Assembly: GCF_030913705.1 (NCBI RefSeq) | Contig: NZ_CP133190.1 | Coordinates: 3,488,501-3,552,500 of the forward strand | DNA: 64,000 nucleotides | Origin: Anaerocolumna sp. MB42-C2 | Lineage (GTDB): Bacteria; Bacillota; Clostridia; Lachnospirales; Lachnospiraceae | Reading direction: 5' to 3' | In this document: positions 16,939-25,216 of the stretch, in pieces | How positions within the stretch are numbered: position 1 is the first letter of the stretch | How the letters are laid out: each line of letters starts with the position of its first letter | Notes under the pieces: model-generated | Seen by the model: only the letters and a program-made list of their open reading frames with translations | Told to the model about the DNA's origin: nothing | The model's database searches: none | Made by a program: the position numbers and the translations under genes

Positions 16939-17103
16939 TTGACAGAAAAGAATAAGGAATATATTTTGCGACGGCCTGATCCGTCAAGAGTTAGAAAATG
17001 TAGTGAATGTGAGCATGTAAACGAAAAAGGTTTTTGCAGTTTCTTCATGCTTTACGCAGGATTGAAAGGGGCGTGTTTGATTGAATCAACAAACAGCAGA
17101 TGA
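16939..17103 (+). CDS. Small Cys-rich phage protein
   Basis: TTG 16939 follows GGAAAGGAG. 54 aa with CSECEH, a later C (GFCSFF) and a final C (ACLIE): four cysteines that could bind zinc. It overlaps the start of the ArpU-like gene by 23 bases. Start codon choice rests on the ribosome binding site. Confidence 0.5.
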   Translation: MTEKNKEYILRRPDPSRVRKCSECEHVNEKGFCSFFMLYAGLKGACLIESTNSR

Positions 17104-17575
17104 ATTAATTGAAAAGGCTGTAAAGTCAGCCATTAAGGAATATAGTAAAGAGCAGAAAGCGGAGCGTAAGAGAAAAGCATTACATAATACAAAGCTTCTG
17201 CTTAAGAATTATCATAAAATACAGACCAGCATAGAAGAAGCTGTATCTGATATAAAGCAGCTTGAACAGGATTATATTATCATGGATGATTCGGACGAGT
17301 TGTATATTGATAGTATAAGGCGAAGTAAATTAAAAAGTCTTATTGTTATAGCACATATTGATAAGGCCCTTGATCTAGTCCAGGAGGAATGTAAACGAAA
17401 AGGGGTTCCAGAAAAGTACAATGCGTTCGTTAGTTGTATGATGGATGGTATGACTTATGATGATGCGGCAAAAGAATATATGTCAAGCAAACCATCAATA
17501 AGCAGATGGATTAATGAAATTACAAAAGAAATCAGTATACAGCTATTTGGTGTAGAGGGCATAGACTTTATCTGA
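17081..17575 (+). CDS. ArpU/RinA-like late transcription regulator
   Basis: 164 aa, basic N-terminal helical half (KEQKAERKRKALHNTKLLLK) and a C-terminal helix-turn-helix of sigma-region-4 type (GMTYDDAAKEYMSSKPSISRWI). Size, layout and location right before the terminase block match the ArpU/RinA regulators that switch on late genes in Firmicutes phages. Starts at TTG 17081 within the previous gene. Confidence 0.7.
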   Translation: MNQQTADELIEKAVKSAIKEYSKEQKAERKRKALHNTKLLLKNYHKIQTSIEEAVSDIKQLEQDYIIMDDSDELYIDSIRRSKLKSLIVIAHIDKALDLVQEECKRKGVPEKYNAFVSCMMDGMTYDDAAKEYMSSKPSISRWINEITKEISIQLFGVEGIDFI

Positions 17576-17664
17576 AATTACCATGAAATAAAAACGGAAT
17601 TTACATGATATTTTAACCTGTGGTATTATTAAGGTGGAAAGTTTGAAAAGTTTTCAACCTCCTG

Positions 17665-17700
17665 CGGCTGCCAGGTGTCAAAAGCCTGGTGGCTGTTTTG
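17665..17700 (+). terminator. Hairpin after the ArpU-like gene
   Basis: GCCAGG/CCTGG(T)GGC stem with TGTTTTG after it. A related hairpin with the same GGTGGCTGTTTT tail follows the next gene (about 18350-18382). The 250-bp gap 17576-17825 also contains the palindrome TTACATAATGTAA (17755-17767), a possible operator, before the 17826 gene. Confidence 0.5.
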
Positions 17701-17825
17701 CGTATAATTGCAAGTTAACTTAAAAGATGTTCTATTCATAAAAAAGCATAGATATTACATAATGTAACATAATTATTATTCAAACATATCATATATTGTC
17801 ACAAAATATCAAAGGAGAGGATATA

Positions 17826-18317
17826 ATGGATAATTATTATAATTATTGGAACAATCCAAGCTATTATAGAGATAATGTTATGTTACGTATCAGCAATTAC
17901 GATAGAAGAATGGTTGGTCCAGATCAATTTCTTCCATTAACAGGAAGTTTGTTAGACATACCTAATAATAACAATAACGGTTATAGAATTAACCCTGATT
18001 ATCTGCAATTTGAACCTGGAATATACTGTATATCATATAATGTGACTGCAAGAATACCAGTTGCTGCACCAACAACAATTCCTCTTATTATTTATGAATC
18101 TCATGGTGGAAGACCTGGTATGCGTTTTTATGCATCAGCATATAATATCGACAATACAGCTACTGTGTCAGGGACTACATTGATTAGGGGTATTGGCTTT
18201 GATGGCAGGGGCACTTCCTTTGAATTAAGAAATTTAACAAGAGATTTAAATGGGCAAGCAAGTTCAATTGAATTAGTAATGCTTGAAATAGCAGCTTTTA
18301 AAATATTAGATATATAA
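17826..18317 (+). CDS. Beta-jelly-roll-like protein of unknown function (moron)
   Basis: AAGGAGAGG precedes ATG 17826. 163 aa: an Asn/Tyr-rich N-terminus (DNYYNYWNNPSYY), then beta-rich sequence with LQFEPGIYCISYNVTARI and a hydrophobic ending. The pattern resembles C1q/BclA-type jelly rolls found on spore surfaces and phage fibres, but no diagnostic motif allows a firm call. No signal peptide. It lies between late regulator and terminase, bounded by hairpins on both sides, so it is likely an added cargo gene. Confidence 0.5.
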   Translation: MDNYYNYWNNPSYYRDNVMLRISNYDRRMVGPDQFLPLTGSLLDIPNNNNNGYRINPDYLQFEPGIYCISYNVTARIPVAAPTTIPLIIYESHGGRPGMRFYASAYNIDNTATVSGTTLIRGIGFDGRGTSFELRNLTRDLNGQASSIELVMLEIAAFKILDI

Positions 18318-18417
18318 CAATGGTTTATGGAAATTAATAAACTATACGGCTACTGGCTTTCATCGGTCGGTGGCTGTTTTCTCCATGATGGAGAGCCCCT
18401 AATTATTATACTCCCAT

Positions 18418-18461
18418 AAAAAGACATTCAGCGTCCGGCATGTCCGGCTGGGTGTCTTTTT
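18418..18461 (+). terminator. Rho-independent terminator
   Basis: AAAAAGACA ... TGTCTTTTT with an inner TCCGG-containing stem. It separates the 17826 and 18516 genes. Confidence 0.75.
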
Positions 18462-18464
18462 GCA

Positions 18465-18493
18465 TTGAAAAATATTGGAAATAGGTATATAAT
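18465..18493 (+). promoter_or_regulatory. Promoter of the 18516 gene
   Basis: TTGAAA (18465-18470), 17-base spacer, TATAAT (18488-18493), directly behind the terminator at 18418-18461. Confidence 0.65.
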
Positions 18494-18515
18494 TGGAAAA
18501 AAGGAGGATTATAAA

Positions 18516-18809
18516 ATGAAGATATATTTGCATCAGCCTGTAGATATTCAAAATGATAGGTTCCCTCATTGGTGGAGTAAAACTTATAACAGTTTGGCTA
18601 TTCCGCACAAAGGGGATTATATTGAAGATCCGATTTGGAAAGAGCCAGGTGAATTTGTGGTTGAAGATGTAACAATCAATTATTATGATGATAGTTGTTA
18701 TGTTCAAATCGCAAAATATAATTATGTGATACCTCAAAGCAGAAAAGATGAAATGAGCCATATAGCAGAATTACATGGTTGGGAAGCAAGCTTTAGAAAA
18801 AAGATATGA
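18516..18809 (+). CDS. Small soluble protein in its own transcription unit (moron)
   Basis: AAAGGAGG lies 7 to 8 bases before ATG 18516. 97 aa, aromatic-rich (PHWWSKTYNS, INYYDDSCYVQIAKYNYV), no membrane segment. Own promoter and own terminator (18818-18839) mark it as a self-contained cargo gene. Function not recognised. Confidence 0.6.
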   Translation: MKIYLHQPVDIQNDRFPHWWSKTYNSLAIPHKGDYIEDPIWKEPGEFVVEDVTINYYDDSCYVQIAKYNYVIPQSRKDEMSHIAELHGWEASFRKKI

Positions 18810-18817
18810 GATTATAA

Positions 18818-18839
18818 GCATCCTCTTGGGTGCTTTTTT
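18818..18839 (+). terminator. Rho-independent terminator of the 18516 gene
   Basis: GCATCC-TCTT-GGGTGC followed by six T. Confidence 0.85.
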
Positions 18840-18848
18840 CACACAAAA

Positions 18849-18875
18849 AAAGAGTCATTTACACAATGGCTCTTT
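18849..18875 (-). terminator. Terminator of the minus-strand small membrane peptide gene
   Basis: AAAGAG.CATT / AATG.CTCTTT stem; on the minus strand it is followed by a T-run, so it ends the leftward transcript from 19062. Confidence 0.7.
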
Positions 18876-18888
18876 CCCTGTTAAGTTA

Positions 18889-19062
18889 CTACTTCTGAGT
18901 ATTACATATTGTAATAATAAGTATAAAAAATAAAATAAAACAGATAAAATTAAACATTGACTCATGCTTGAGTATGAACCTACGAAGTATTTTAAAAATA
19001 TAAACTCCGTACACTCCCAAAAGTAATAAACTTAAGTCTTTTAAAATGATGGTATCCATCAT
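18889..19062 (-). CDS. Small hydrophobic peptide with structured leader (type I toxin-like)
   Basis: ATG 19062, with AAAGGAGGAAG 7 bases upstream, encodes 57 aa: an N-terminal hydrophobic helix (DLSLLLLGVYGVYIF), a basic hinge (KILRRFILKH) and a second very hydrophobic helix (FNFICFILFFILIITI). It has its own promoter, a ~147-base leader with nested hairpins, a 7-bp perfect hairpin exactly at the start codon and its own terminator. This is the architecture of type I toxin genes, but the antisense antitoxin RNA was not identified. Alternatives are a holin-like or signalling membrane peptide. Confidence 0.6.
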   Translation of the reverse strand: MMDTIILKDLSLLLLGVYGVYIFKILRRFILKHESMFNFICFILFFILIITICNTQK

Positions 19063-19244
19063 GTAACTTCCTCCTTTCTTTAGTATTTGGGCTTACATCA
19101 TAAATAGAATGCCAAATATTTTAAAGGTGAAGCTACATATGGTGTACTATCATTGCTACTGATTAGAGGATATTGCTATCCTTAATTAAAACTATGTATG
19201 TCAGTAGCGATAAACATTGTACCATAAAGCAAAAAAAATGGCAA
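19046..19244 (-). promoter_or_regulatory. Promoter and structured leader of the small membrane peptide
   Basis: Minus strand TTGCCA (19244-19239), 17-base spacer, TACAAT (19221-19216). The leader forms GCTACTGA/TCAGTAGC arms (about 19154-19208) enclosing AGGATA/TATCCT, and ATGATGG-ATA-CCATCAT (19062-19046) folds the start codon into a stem. Confidence 0.6.
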
Positions 19245-19275
19245 TATATTACTAAACTGAAGCGAGGTGAACCTG

Positions 19276-19854
19276 ATGGCATTAACAGATAAACAGAAGT
19301 TATTTGCAGATGAATATTTGATAGACCTTAATGCCACCAGGGCTTATAAGGCTGTCTATAAGAACTGCAAGAATGATGAATCAGCGGCTGCAGCTGGTGC
19401 AAGAATGTTAAGAAATGTTAAGGTTGCAGAATATATCGATCAGAGGATGAAAGACCGGGAAAAGCGGACCGAGGTAACCCAAGATAAGGTTTTAAATGAG
19501 CTTGCAGCCATTGCCTTTGCTAAAGGTTCAGACTTTGCCCAGGTTGTTGAGGAACCAATTATACTGCATGGTCGTTATGTTATGGATCCGGATACTGGCA
19601 AGATAAGAACTGAGGATGTTGTAAGGATAACTCCTACTGATAAGCTTCCGGAAGATAAGCAAAAAGCCATATCCGGTATTAAGCAGGGTAAAAACGGAAT
19701 AGAGATTAGTACCTGTGACAAGGTGAAAGCCTTGGAACTTCTTGGTCGTCATTTAGGTATGTTCAAAGATAAGGTTGAGGTTACCGGTAATATTAATAAC
19801 CCTTATGAAAATTTATCAACAGATGAATTAAAGAAGCTGATAAGAGATGGATAA
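19276..19854 (+). CDS. terS: Phage terminase small subunit
   Basis: ALTDKQKLFADEYLIDLNAT, RAYKAVYKN and AAAGARMLRNVKVAEYI are the Terminase_2 (XtmA) N-terminal DNA-binding domain; the C-terminus (KALELLGRHLGMF, NPYENLSTDELKKLI) is the usual oligomerisation/TerL contact tail. ATG 19276 chosen over GTG 19267, with GAGGTG upstream. It overlaps terL by 8 bases. 192 aa. Confidence 0.88.
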   Translation: MALTDKQKLFADEYLIDLNATRAYKAVYKNCKNDESAAAAGARMLRNVKVAEYIDQRMKDREKRTEVTQDKVLNELAAIAFAKGSDFAQVVEEPIILHGRYVMDPDTGKIRTEDVVRITPTDKLPEDKQKAISGIKQGKNGIEISTCDKVKALELLGRHLGMFKDKVEVTGNINNPYENLSTDELKKLIRDG

Positions 19855-21244
19855 AGAACTGATAAAGCTTGGTGCTAAAGTGGAACTTGCGAAACGTGAG
19901 TTCTTTTTTTATTGCCAATTAAAAGCTCCAGACTTCTATAAATCCGATAGACAATACCTTGTATCCCTGTGTAATGAATTCCAGGAGTTCCTTGAATCGG
20001 ATGAAGAGGTCATGATAGTAAATGAACCGCCCCGGCACGGCAAGTCTCGTACAGCTGGTAATCTGGTTGAGTGGGTGCTTGGTAGAGACCAGACACAGAA
20101 GATCATGACGGGATCCTACAACGAGACACTTTCCACTATGTTTTCTAAGAATGTCCGTAACAGCATTATGGAACAGAAAGCAGATCAATATAAACCAGTA
20201 TTTTCGGATGTGTTCCCAGGGGTATCTATTAAGCGTGGTGACGGAGCTATGAACCTGTGGAGCCTTGAGGGTGGATATAACAATTATCTCGCTACTTCTC
20301 CGACCGGTACCGCGACTGGATTTGGCTGTTCCTTAATGATCATAGATGACCTTATCAAGAATGCGGAGGAAGCGAATAACGAGGCTGTAAAAGAAAAGCA
20401 CTGGGAATGGTTCACGAATACAATGTTATCCCGTTTAGAAGAGGGCGGGAAGATAATTATTATTATGACCAGGTGGGCCAGTGATGATCTGGCCGGTAGA
20501 GCTTTGGAACATTATACGCAGCAAGGAGTTAAGATAAGGCATATCTGTATGAAAGCCTTAGTTGACAAAGAAAAGAAACAGATGCTTTGTCCGGAGGTGC
20601 TTTCCTATAAGTCTTATTTGGGCAAGATAAAAGCTATGGGTGAGGATATAGCCAGTGCAAACTATCAGCAGGAACCTATCGACCTAAAAGGTAAGCTGTA
20701 TAGTAGCTTTAAGACCTATGCTAAGCTTCCGGTTGATGAAAAAGGTAATAGCCTATTTACTGGTATTTATTCATATACAGATACAGCTGATGAGGGTGAC
20801 GATTGGTTGTGCTCTATTATATGGGGTGAATACATGAAAGAGGCTTATGTACTAGATGTGTATTATACCAGAGACGGCATGGAAATTACTGAAAAAGAGA
20901 CCGCAAGAAGACATGCAGAATATAAGGTCAATAAAGCCAGAATAGAGAGTAATAACGGTGGTTCTGGATTTGCCCGGAGCGTAAAGCGGATATTAAGAGA
21001 GGTATTTAAAAGTCTATATACAGTAGTTACCTGGTTTCATCAATCAAAGAATAAGAAAGCAAGGATACTTTCTAATTCCAGCTGGGTTATGGAACATATC
21101 TATTATCCGGTTAACTGGAGAGATAAGTGGCCGGAGTATTATGCTGCTATGAATAAATATCAGCGTGACGGCGAAAACAAACACGATGATGCTCCGGATG
21201 CTACGACAGGGATTGCGGAAACGATGATAAAAATAGGAGGTTGA
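19847..21244 (+). CDS. terL: Phage terminase large subunit
   Basis: Packaging motor ATPase/nuclease, 465 aa. Walker A NEPPRHGKS (about residues 60-68), Walker B MIIDDLI, coupling motif IIIMTRW, and nuclease domain acids in SYTDTADEGDDW and HDDAPDATTG. All motifs are in place, so this gene looks intact even though the rest of the morphogenesis module is lost. Confidence 0.93.
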   Translation: MDKELIKLGAKVELAKREFFFYCQLKAPDFYKSDRQYLVSLCNEFQEFLESDEEVMIVNEPPRHGKSRTAGNLVEWVLGRDQTQKIMTGSYNETLSTMFSKNVRNSIMEQKADQYKPVFSDVFPGVSIKRGDGAMNLWSLEGGYNNYLATSPTGTATGFGCSLMIIDDLIKNAEEANNEAVKEKHWEWFTNTMLSRLEEGGKIIIIMTRWASDDLAGRALEHYTQQGVKIRHICMKALVDKEKKQMLCPEVLSYKSYLGKIKAMGEDIASANYQQEPIDLKGKLYSSFKTYAKLPVDEKGNSLFTGIYSYTDTADEGDDWLCSIIWGEYMKEAYVLDVYYTRDGMEITEKETARRHAEYKVNKARIESNNGGSGFARSVKRILREVFKSLYTVVTWFHQSKNKKARILSNSSWVMEHIYYPVNWRDKWPEYYAAMNKYQRDGENKHDDAPDATTGIAETMIKIGG

Positions 21245-21248
21245 TATT

Positions 21249-21341
21249 ATGAGTACATTACACTTAGTTATTATTTGCTTTACAGTCTGTATATGCATCT
21301 GTGCAATCTGCAACACCATAGAGAAAGTGGGTAGGAAGTAA
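21249..21341 (+). CDS. Tiny hydrophobic phage peptide, 30 aa
   Basis: ATG 21249, starting 4 bases after terL, ends in TAATG overlapping the portal start. MSTLHLVIICFTVCICICAI is a single Cys-rich membrane helix. AGGAGG (21236-21241) precedes it. Reality rests on spacing and ribosome binding site. Confidence 0.45.
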   Translation: MSTLHLVIICFTVCICICAICNTIEKVGRK

Positions 21342-22843
21342 TGGGATGGTTTAAGAACATGGTAATGAAATTACTTAAGATAACACCTGCCCAGGACCGT
21401 AAGATAACCATCATAGAGCCGTTGAGTTTTCAGGGGAATGTCCTTAAAAATCAGATCTGGTATCGTGGTGATCCGTCTGAGATAGAACAATTCTTTAAAC
21501 AGGCTGCTTATGATGAAGTATCAAAAGCTAGGTTCTGGGCATCTGTACCGCAGACTAGGGTAAGAAAAATACATAGTGGTATAGTACAGATCGTTATTGA
21601 CCGGCTAAAGGATATTGTTGTGGCTGATCTGGATAGTATTGATTTTGGCGAGAAAAAGAAAGGTGACGAGGATACAAAGACCCCTATCAAGGATCTATGG
21701 GACGAGATAGCAAAAGATAACGATTTTGAGGACATTCTCGGTCAGGCGATACAAGGAGCATTATCTTCCGGTGATGGAGCTTTTAAAATATCGGTTGATG
21801 AAGTAAGCAAATACCCGGTTATTGAGTTTTATGAAGCGGATTCAGTCGACTTTAATACAAAACGAGGACGTATCCAAGAAATATTATTTTACACTACATA
21901 CACGAAAGGGAATAAGGATTATAGACTACAAGAGACTTATGGAAAAGGATATGTAAAATATAAGTTATTTAGTGAGGATGGCAAAGAGGTCCCACTGAAT
22001 ACCTTGGAAGAGACCGCTAATTTAATCGATGTAACCTTTGCTGGCGATTTCATAATGGGTGTGCCATTAAAGATTTTTTCCTCTACAAAATGGAAAGGTA
22101 GAGGAAAGGCCTTATTTGATTCTAAGACAGATGATATAGACGCACTGGACGAGGTAATCAGTCAATGGTTGGATGCGGTCCGGTCCGGTAGGGTAAAAAG
22201 ATATATTCCAGAAGATTTAATCCCAAGAAATCCAAACACCGGTGAATTAATGGAATCTAACCCTTTCGATAATCAATTTATAAAAGTAGGCTCAAGCATG
22301 GCTGAAGATGATAAATCTAAGATTGATGTATCTCAACCGGATATTGCCTTTGAAGCTTATGTCAGCTCTTATGCAGGATGGCTTGACCTTGTCCTACAGG
22401 GTATTATTAGTCCTGCTACGCTTGGTATTGATCTAAAAAAGACAGATAATGCAGAGAGCCAAAGAGAAAAAGAAAAGGTTACTTTATATACCAGAGGACA
22501 GATAATAAATGCCTTAAATAAGACTATACCAGAATTAGTAGGCATAGCAATGATGGTTTATGATACTATGCAGGGTAAAGCTCCGGGTGAATATGAAGCA
22601 TCTGTAAAATTTGGTGAGTATGCTGCTCCTGGATTTGATACCACTGTTGAGGTAGTTGGTAAGGCTAAAACTTACGGAATCATGTCAACTGAAAAATGCG
22701 TAGATGAGTTATATGGTGATACCATGACTGATAAAGAAAAGGATGATGAAGTAGCAAGGATTAAAGCAGAGAATAGCTTTAGTACTACTGAACCATTGAT
22801 AAATCAGGATGATAATAATTCGGATGGTGATATGGATGAATGA
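21341..22843 (+). CDS. Phage portal protein (SPP1 gp6-like)
   Basis: 500 aa, the normal length. Typical opening (MGWFKNMVMKLLKI), QIWYRGDPSEIEQFFKQAA, then the conserved block around RKIHSGIVQIVIDRLKDIVV, and an acidic C-terminal tail ending in DDNNSDGDMDE. It forms the ring through which DNA enters the head. It overlaps the next gene by 8 bases. Confidence 0.88.
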   Translation: MGWFKNMVMKLLKITPAQDRKITIIEPLSFQGNVLKNQIWYRGDPSEIEQFFKQAAYDEVSKARFWASVPQTRVRKIHSGIVQIVIDRLKDIVVADLDSIDFGEKKKGDEDTKTPIKDLWDEIAKDNDFEDILGQAIQGALSSGDGAFKISVDEVSKYPVIEFYEADSVDFNTKRGRIQEILFYTTYTKGNKDYRLQETYGKGYVKYKLFSEDGKEVPLNTLEETANLIDVTFAGDFIMGVPLKIFSSTKWKGRGKALFDSKTDDIDALDEVISQWLDAVRSGRVKRYIPEDLIPRNPNTGELMESNPFDNQFIKVGSSMAEDDKSKIDVSQPDIAFEAYVSSYAGWLDLVLQGIISPATLGIDLKKTDNAESQREKEKVTLYTRGQIINALNKTIPELVGIAMMVYDTMQGKAPGEYEASVKFGEYAAPGFDTTVEVVGKAKTYGIMSTEKCVDELYGDTMTDKEKDDEVARIKAENSFSTTEPLINQDDNNSDGDMDE

Positions 22844-23069
22844 TTATGACGTTGGATCCATATTCCAAGAGATAGAAATTGAGCTTATTAAATCCATGCG
22901 CCGTAACCTTGGGAAACATCTTGACTGGGAAGAGGATGAGGGCTTTAAGTGGGAGCAGTGGCAGGCTAAAAAGATACGTGAGATAAGAAAGTACCGGGCG
23001 CAAAATGAAGCTATAATGAGCAGTTATTCTAAGAAACTGGACGTAGCTACAAAAAGATTGTTTAGATAA
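22836..23069 (+). pseudogene. Phage minor head protein, N-terminal fragment only
   Basis: MNDYDVGSIFQEIEIELI and KWEQWQAKKIREIRKY form the usual N-terminal helices of the minor head (SPP1 gp7-like) protein that follows the portal; family members have several hundred residues. Here it ends after 77 codons at a TAA, where the sequence joins the inside of an FHA-domain gene. It marks the right-hand deletion junction. Confidence 0.75.
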
Positions 23070-24144
23070 AAAAGATTATATTGATAAAAAAGCTCATAAT
23101 CCGATTAATAAAATACCGGTTTATAATAATATGGTAGCTCAAAATATAAAACACCGTAATATTAATAGTAAGCATAATAAAACACAAAATATAATGAGTT
23201 CATTAAAGAACTGTTTAAGGTCATGGATTGATAACAGCAATAAGAATAAAGATAAAGTTCAGAATACGGCTGGAACACAGGAAGAAATAGAAGTAGACAG
23301 GGAGATCTGTTATTTTGGGTGGAAAATATATACACTGGCATCTGTCTCTGTTTTCGTTGGGGTTTTAACTTTTATATTTGCGTTACAGTTAAAATTATTG
23401 CATAATTCCTTTGGTACACACATTGATATGTTAAAACTCATCTGCTGTATAATTATTATAAGTTCTATTGAAGTGTTTATATTTATGAAATTATTTGATA
23501 AAAACAATAAACTCACCCGGATAAAAACGGAAGTGGAATACAGGGAGCCGTACGAAAACCAGCAAAGCATGGAGATTCATCAGTCAGATACAATTAATCA
23601 ACTGAATTCATATTGTCAACCAGATATAATTCCTCAACAGTCATGCTCATACTATCAACGGGATACATTCTTTCAATCTGATCCATCCTTTCAAACCGAG
23701 TCATGTGATGAAGTAATAATACCAAAGAAGAATACTAAAGTTGATATGATACATGGTGAGACCCAGGTTTTATGGAGTGAACAGGATAATTCTGAGCAGG
23801 ACAAAACTGTAATACTGTCAAAGATTATTCCAGCTATTAGTTATTTTCTGATTCCTTTGAATGATTCGGATGATAAAAAGATAATTGTGGATCGTTTCCC
23901 GTTTGTAATTGGTAAGCAAAAAACAGGAATAGATTTTACTGTAGAAAATATATCGGTAAGCCGCCGTCATGTGAGGTTTACAAGAGAGGAAAAGGGAGTA
24001 TACCTTACCGATTTAAATTCAACCAACGGAACCTTTTTAAATGGAATCAAATTAACGGAAAATAGACCTTATCTGATTACAGATAAAGATGAAATCATGT
24101 TATCACAATTAAAATATGTATGGTCAGTCAGTAGTAAAGTGTAG
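23047..24144 (+). pseudogene. FHA-domain membrane protein of the Tad locus, 5' end deleted
   Basis: The frame is open from 23047. The first ATG (23131) has no ribosome binding site, and upstream in-frame codons continue as plausible protein (KKAHNPINKIPVYNN), which indicates an interior gene fragment. It has two membrane helices (FVGVLTFIFALQL, LICCIIIISSIEVFIFMKLF), a Gln/Ser-rich linker and a C-terminal FHA domain with VIGKQKTGIDF, SVSRRHVRF and LNSTNGTFLNG. FHA proteins of this layout (often with an N-terminal DUF6382) sit at the end of clostridial Tad loci. A phage gene fragment lies directly before it. Confidence 0.75.
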
Positions 24145-24445
24145 GGAGGGAGTTTAATTACAAGTTAAATTGTACTTCTCTTGTAGAAATAATGAATATG
24201 GTATTATTTAAATAGATTTTCGATATATTATTGTATATTATTGACAATTTAGGCGGTTTTAGTATATTATAACAATATATATTGGTAATTTATAGAAATT
24301 TAATATTTTCTTTTGATTAATATTATCTAATGGATGGAAGGTGATATAAACAAATAACTAATCGTACTTTTCAGCTAGTTGTTTGTTAAAAAACTGAATA
24401 TGTTTCCGTATATATATTTTATTTTTTAAAATCAAGGAGTAACAT
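24145..24445 (+). promoter_or_regulatory. Promoter and hairpin in the gap after the FHA gene
   Basis: A plus-strand promoter TTGACA (24241-24246), 18-base spacer, TATTAT (24265-24270) precedes a hairpin CAAATAACTA/TAGTTGTTTG (24351-24385) with A-rich DNA after it, then the 24446 gene. Otherwise AT-rich and without a gene. Confidence 0.45.
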
Positions 24446-24655
24446 ATGAAGAAAAAAATAATAAAATGTGTAATCCTTAGCTTTTTTTCTTATCCTATTG
24501 GTATAATTTTTGCAGTATTAATGAGCTATATAAGACTTTTATTTCCAGTAATGATTCGCTCTTTTATTAGCAAGGAAGATATTATAGTATCTACAGTTAT
24601 AACAATTAATACAATAGTTTTAATATGTGCAGGTTATATTATTACAACTAAATAA
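24446..24655 (+). CDS. Small membrane protein
   Basis: AAGGAG precedes ATG 24446. 69 aa, two hydrophobic helices (VILSFFSYPIGIIFAVLMSY and TVITINTIVLICAGYIITT). AT-rich. Followed 43 bases later by a secreted peptide gene, so the two may form a small operon. Function unknown. Confidence 0.5.
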   Translation: MKKKIIKCVILSFFSYPIGIIFAVLMSYIRLLFPVMIRSFISKEDIIVSTVITINTIVLICAGYIITTK

Positions 24656-24698
24656 AATGAATAAAAGAGTATATTTAAATATGATAGGAGTTGGTTAT

Positions 24699-24962
24699 AT
24701 GAAAAATAAAATTAAAATAGTAATAACATTTGCTTTATGTCTTATTTTTTCACTTTCAATTAAATCAATAGCATGTGCCCAAGAGTATAGTACCGATAAT
24801 CAAGATGATATAAAAACCCAAATAGAACGAGATAATGAAAGGGCAAATCAGTTATGGCAAAAAGCTATAAGTAAAGGCGGACCGGTGTACTCATCAGATG
24901 ATTTATCGACTATTATACCTTATTCTTATACAACCATTAAAGGAACTATGGGGAGCAATTAA
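24699..24962 (+). CDS. Small secreted protein with signal peptide
   Basis: ATG 24699 with AGGAG upstream. Residues 1-27 form a Sec signal peptide (KNKIKIVITFALCLIFSLSI, then ACAQ cleavage-like site); the mature ~60 residues are polar and acidic (NDERANQLWQKAI, GGPVYSSDD). Size and layout suit a secreted peptide of unknown role, possibly a bacteriocin or signal precursor; no export or immunity partner is beyond doubt, though the preceding membrane protein is a candidate. Confidence 0.55.
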   Translation: MKNKIKIVITFALCLIFSLSIKSIACAQEYSTDNQDDIKTQIERDNERANQLWQKAISKGGPVYSSDDLSTIIPYSYTTIKGTMGSN

Positions 24963-25119
24963 CTTAAAATTAAATTTTTATAGTTGCATTTACCAGTATC
25001 TTTTTAAAATCCCGGTTATACTGATAGGTAAGAGTTTATGTACCTTAATGTATGACTGGGATTTTGCTTTAGTAATATTATTTTATAGAGCAAATAGCTT
25101 TTTATAATTGGAAGTTCCC

Positions 25120-25148
25120 TTGTATTAAAAGCGAAAGAATAGTATAAT
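25120..25148 (+). promoter_or_regulatory. glpK promoter
   Basis: TTGTAT (25120-25125), 17-base spacer, TATAAT (25143-25148), about 70 bases before the glpK start. Confidence 0.7.
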
Positions 25149-25216
25149 CTAGCATAAGGAATCGTTTATTCCATTGTTTTTTAGGTATAAAAACATTAAT
25201 TATGGAGGGAATTTAC

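Larger units (their letters stand above)
2607..23065. mobile_element. Decayed prophage remnant with left end in cpaF and right part deleted
   Basis: The order is that of a temperate siphophage of Firmicutes: integrase, ImmA, CI on the minus strand, then Cro-like, recombination, replication, late regulator, terS, terL, portal and head gene on the plus strand. The element stops inside the head gene. Capsid, tail and lysis genes and attR are absent. Defects visible by eye are a 5'-truncated recT, a frameshift at ~11700, an amber codon at 15156 and the truncated head gene. It cannot make particles by itself, but repressor, integrase, replication genes and moron genes look intact. Confidence 0.9.
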
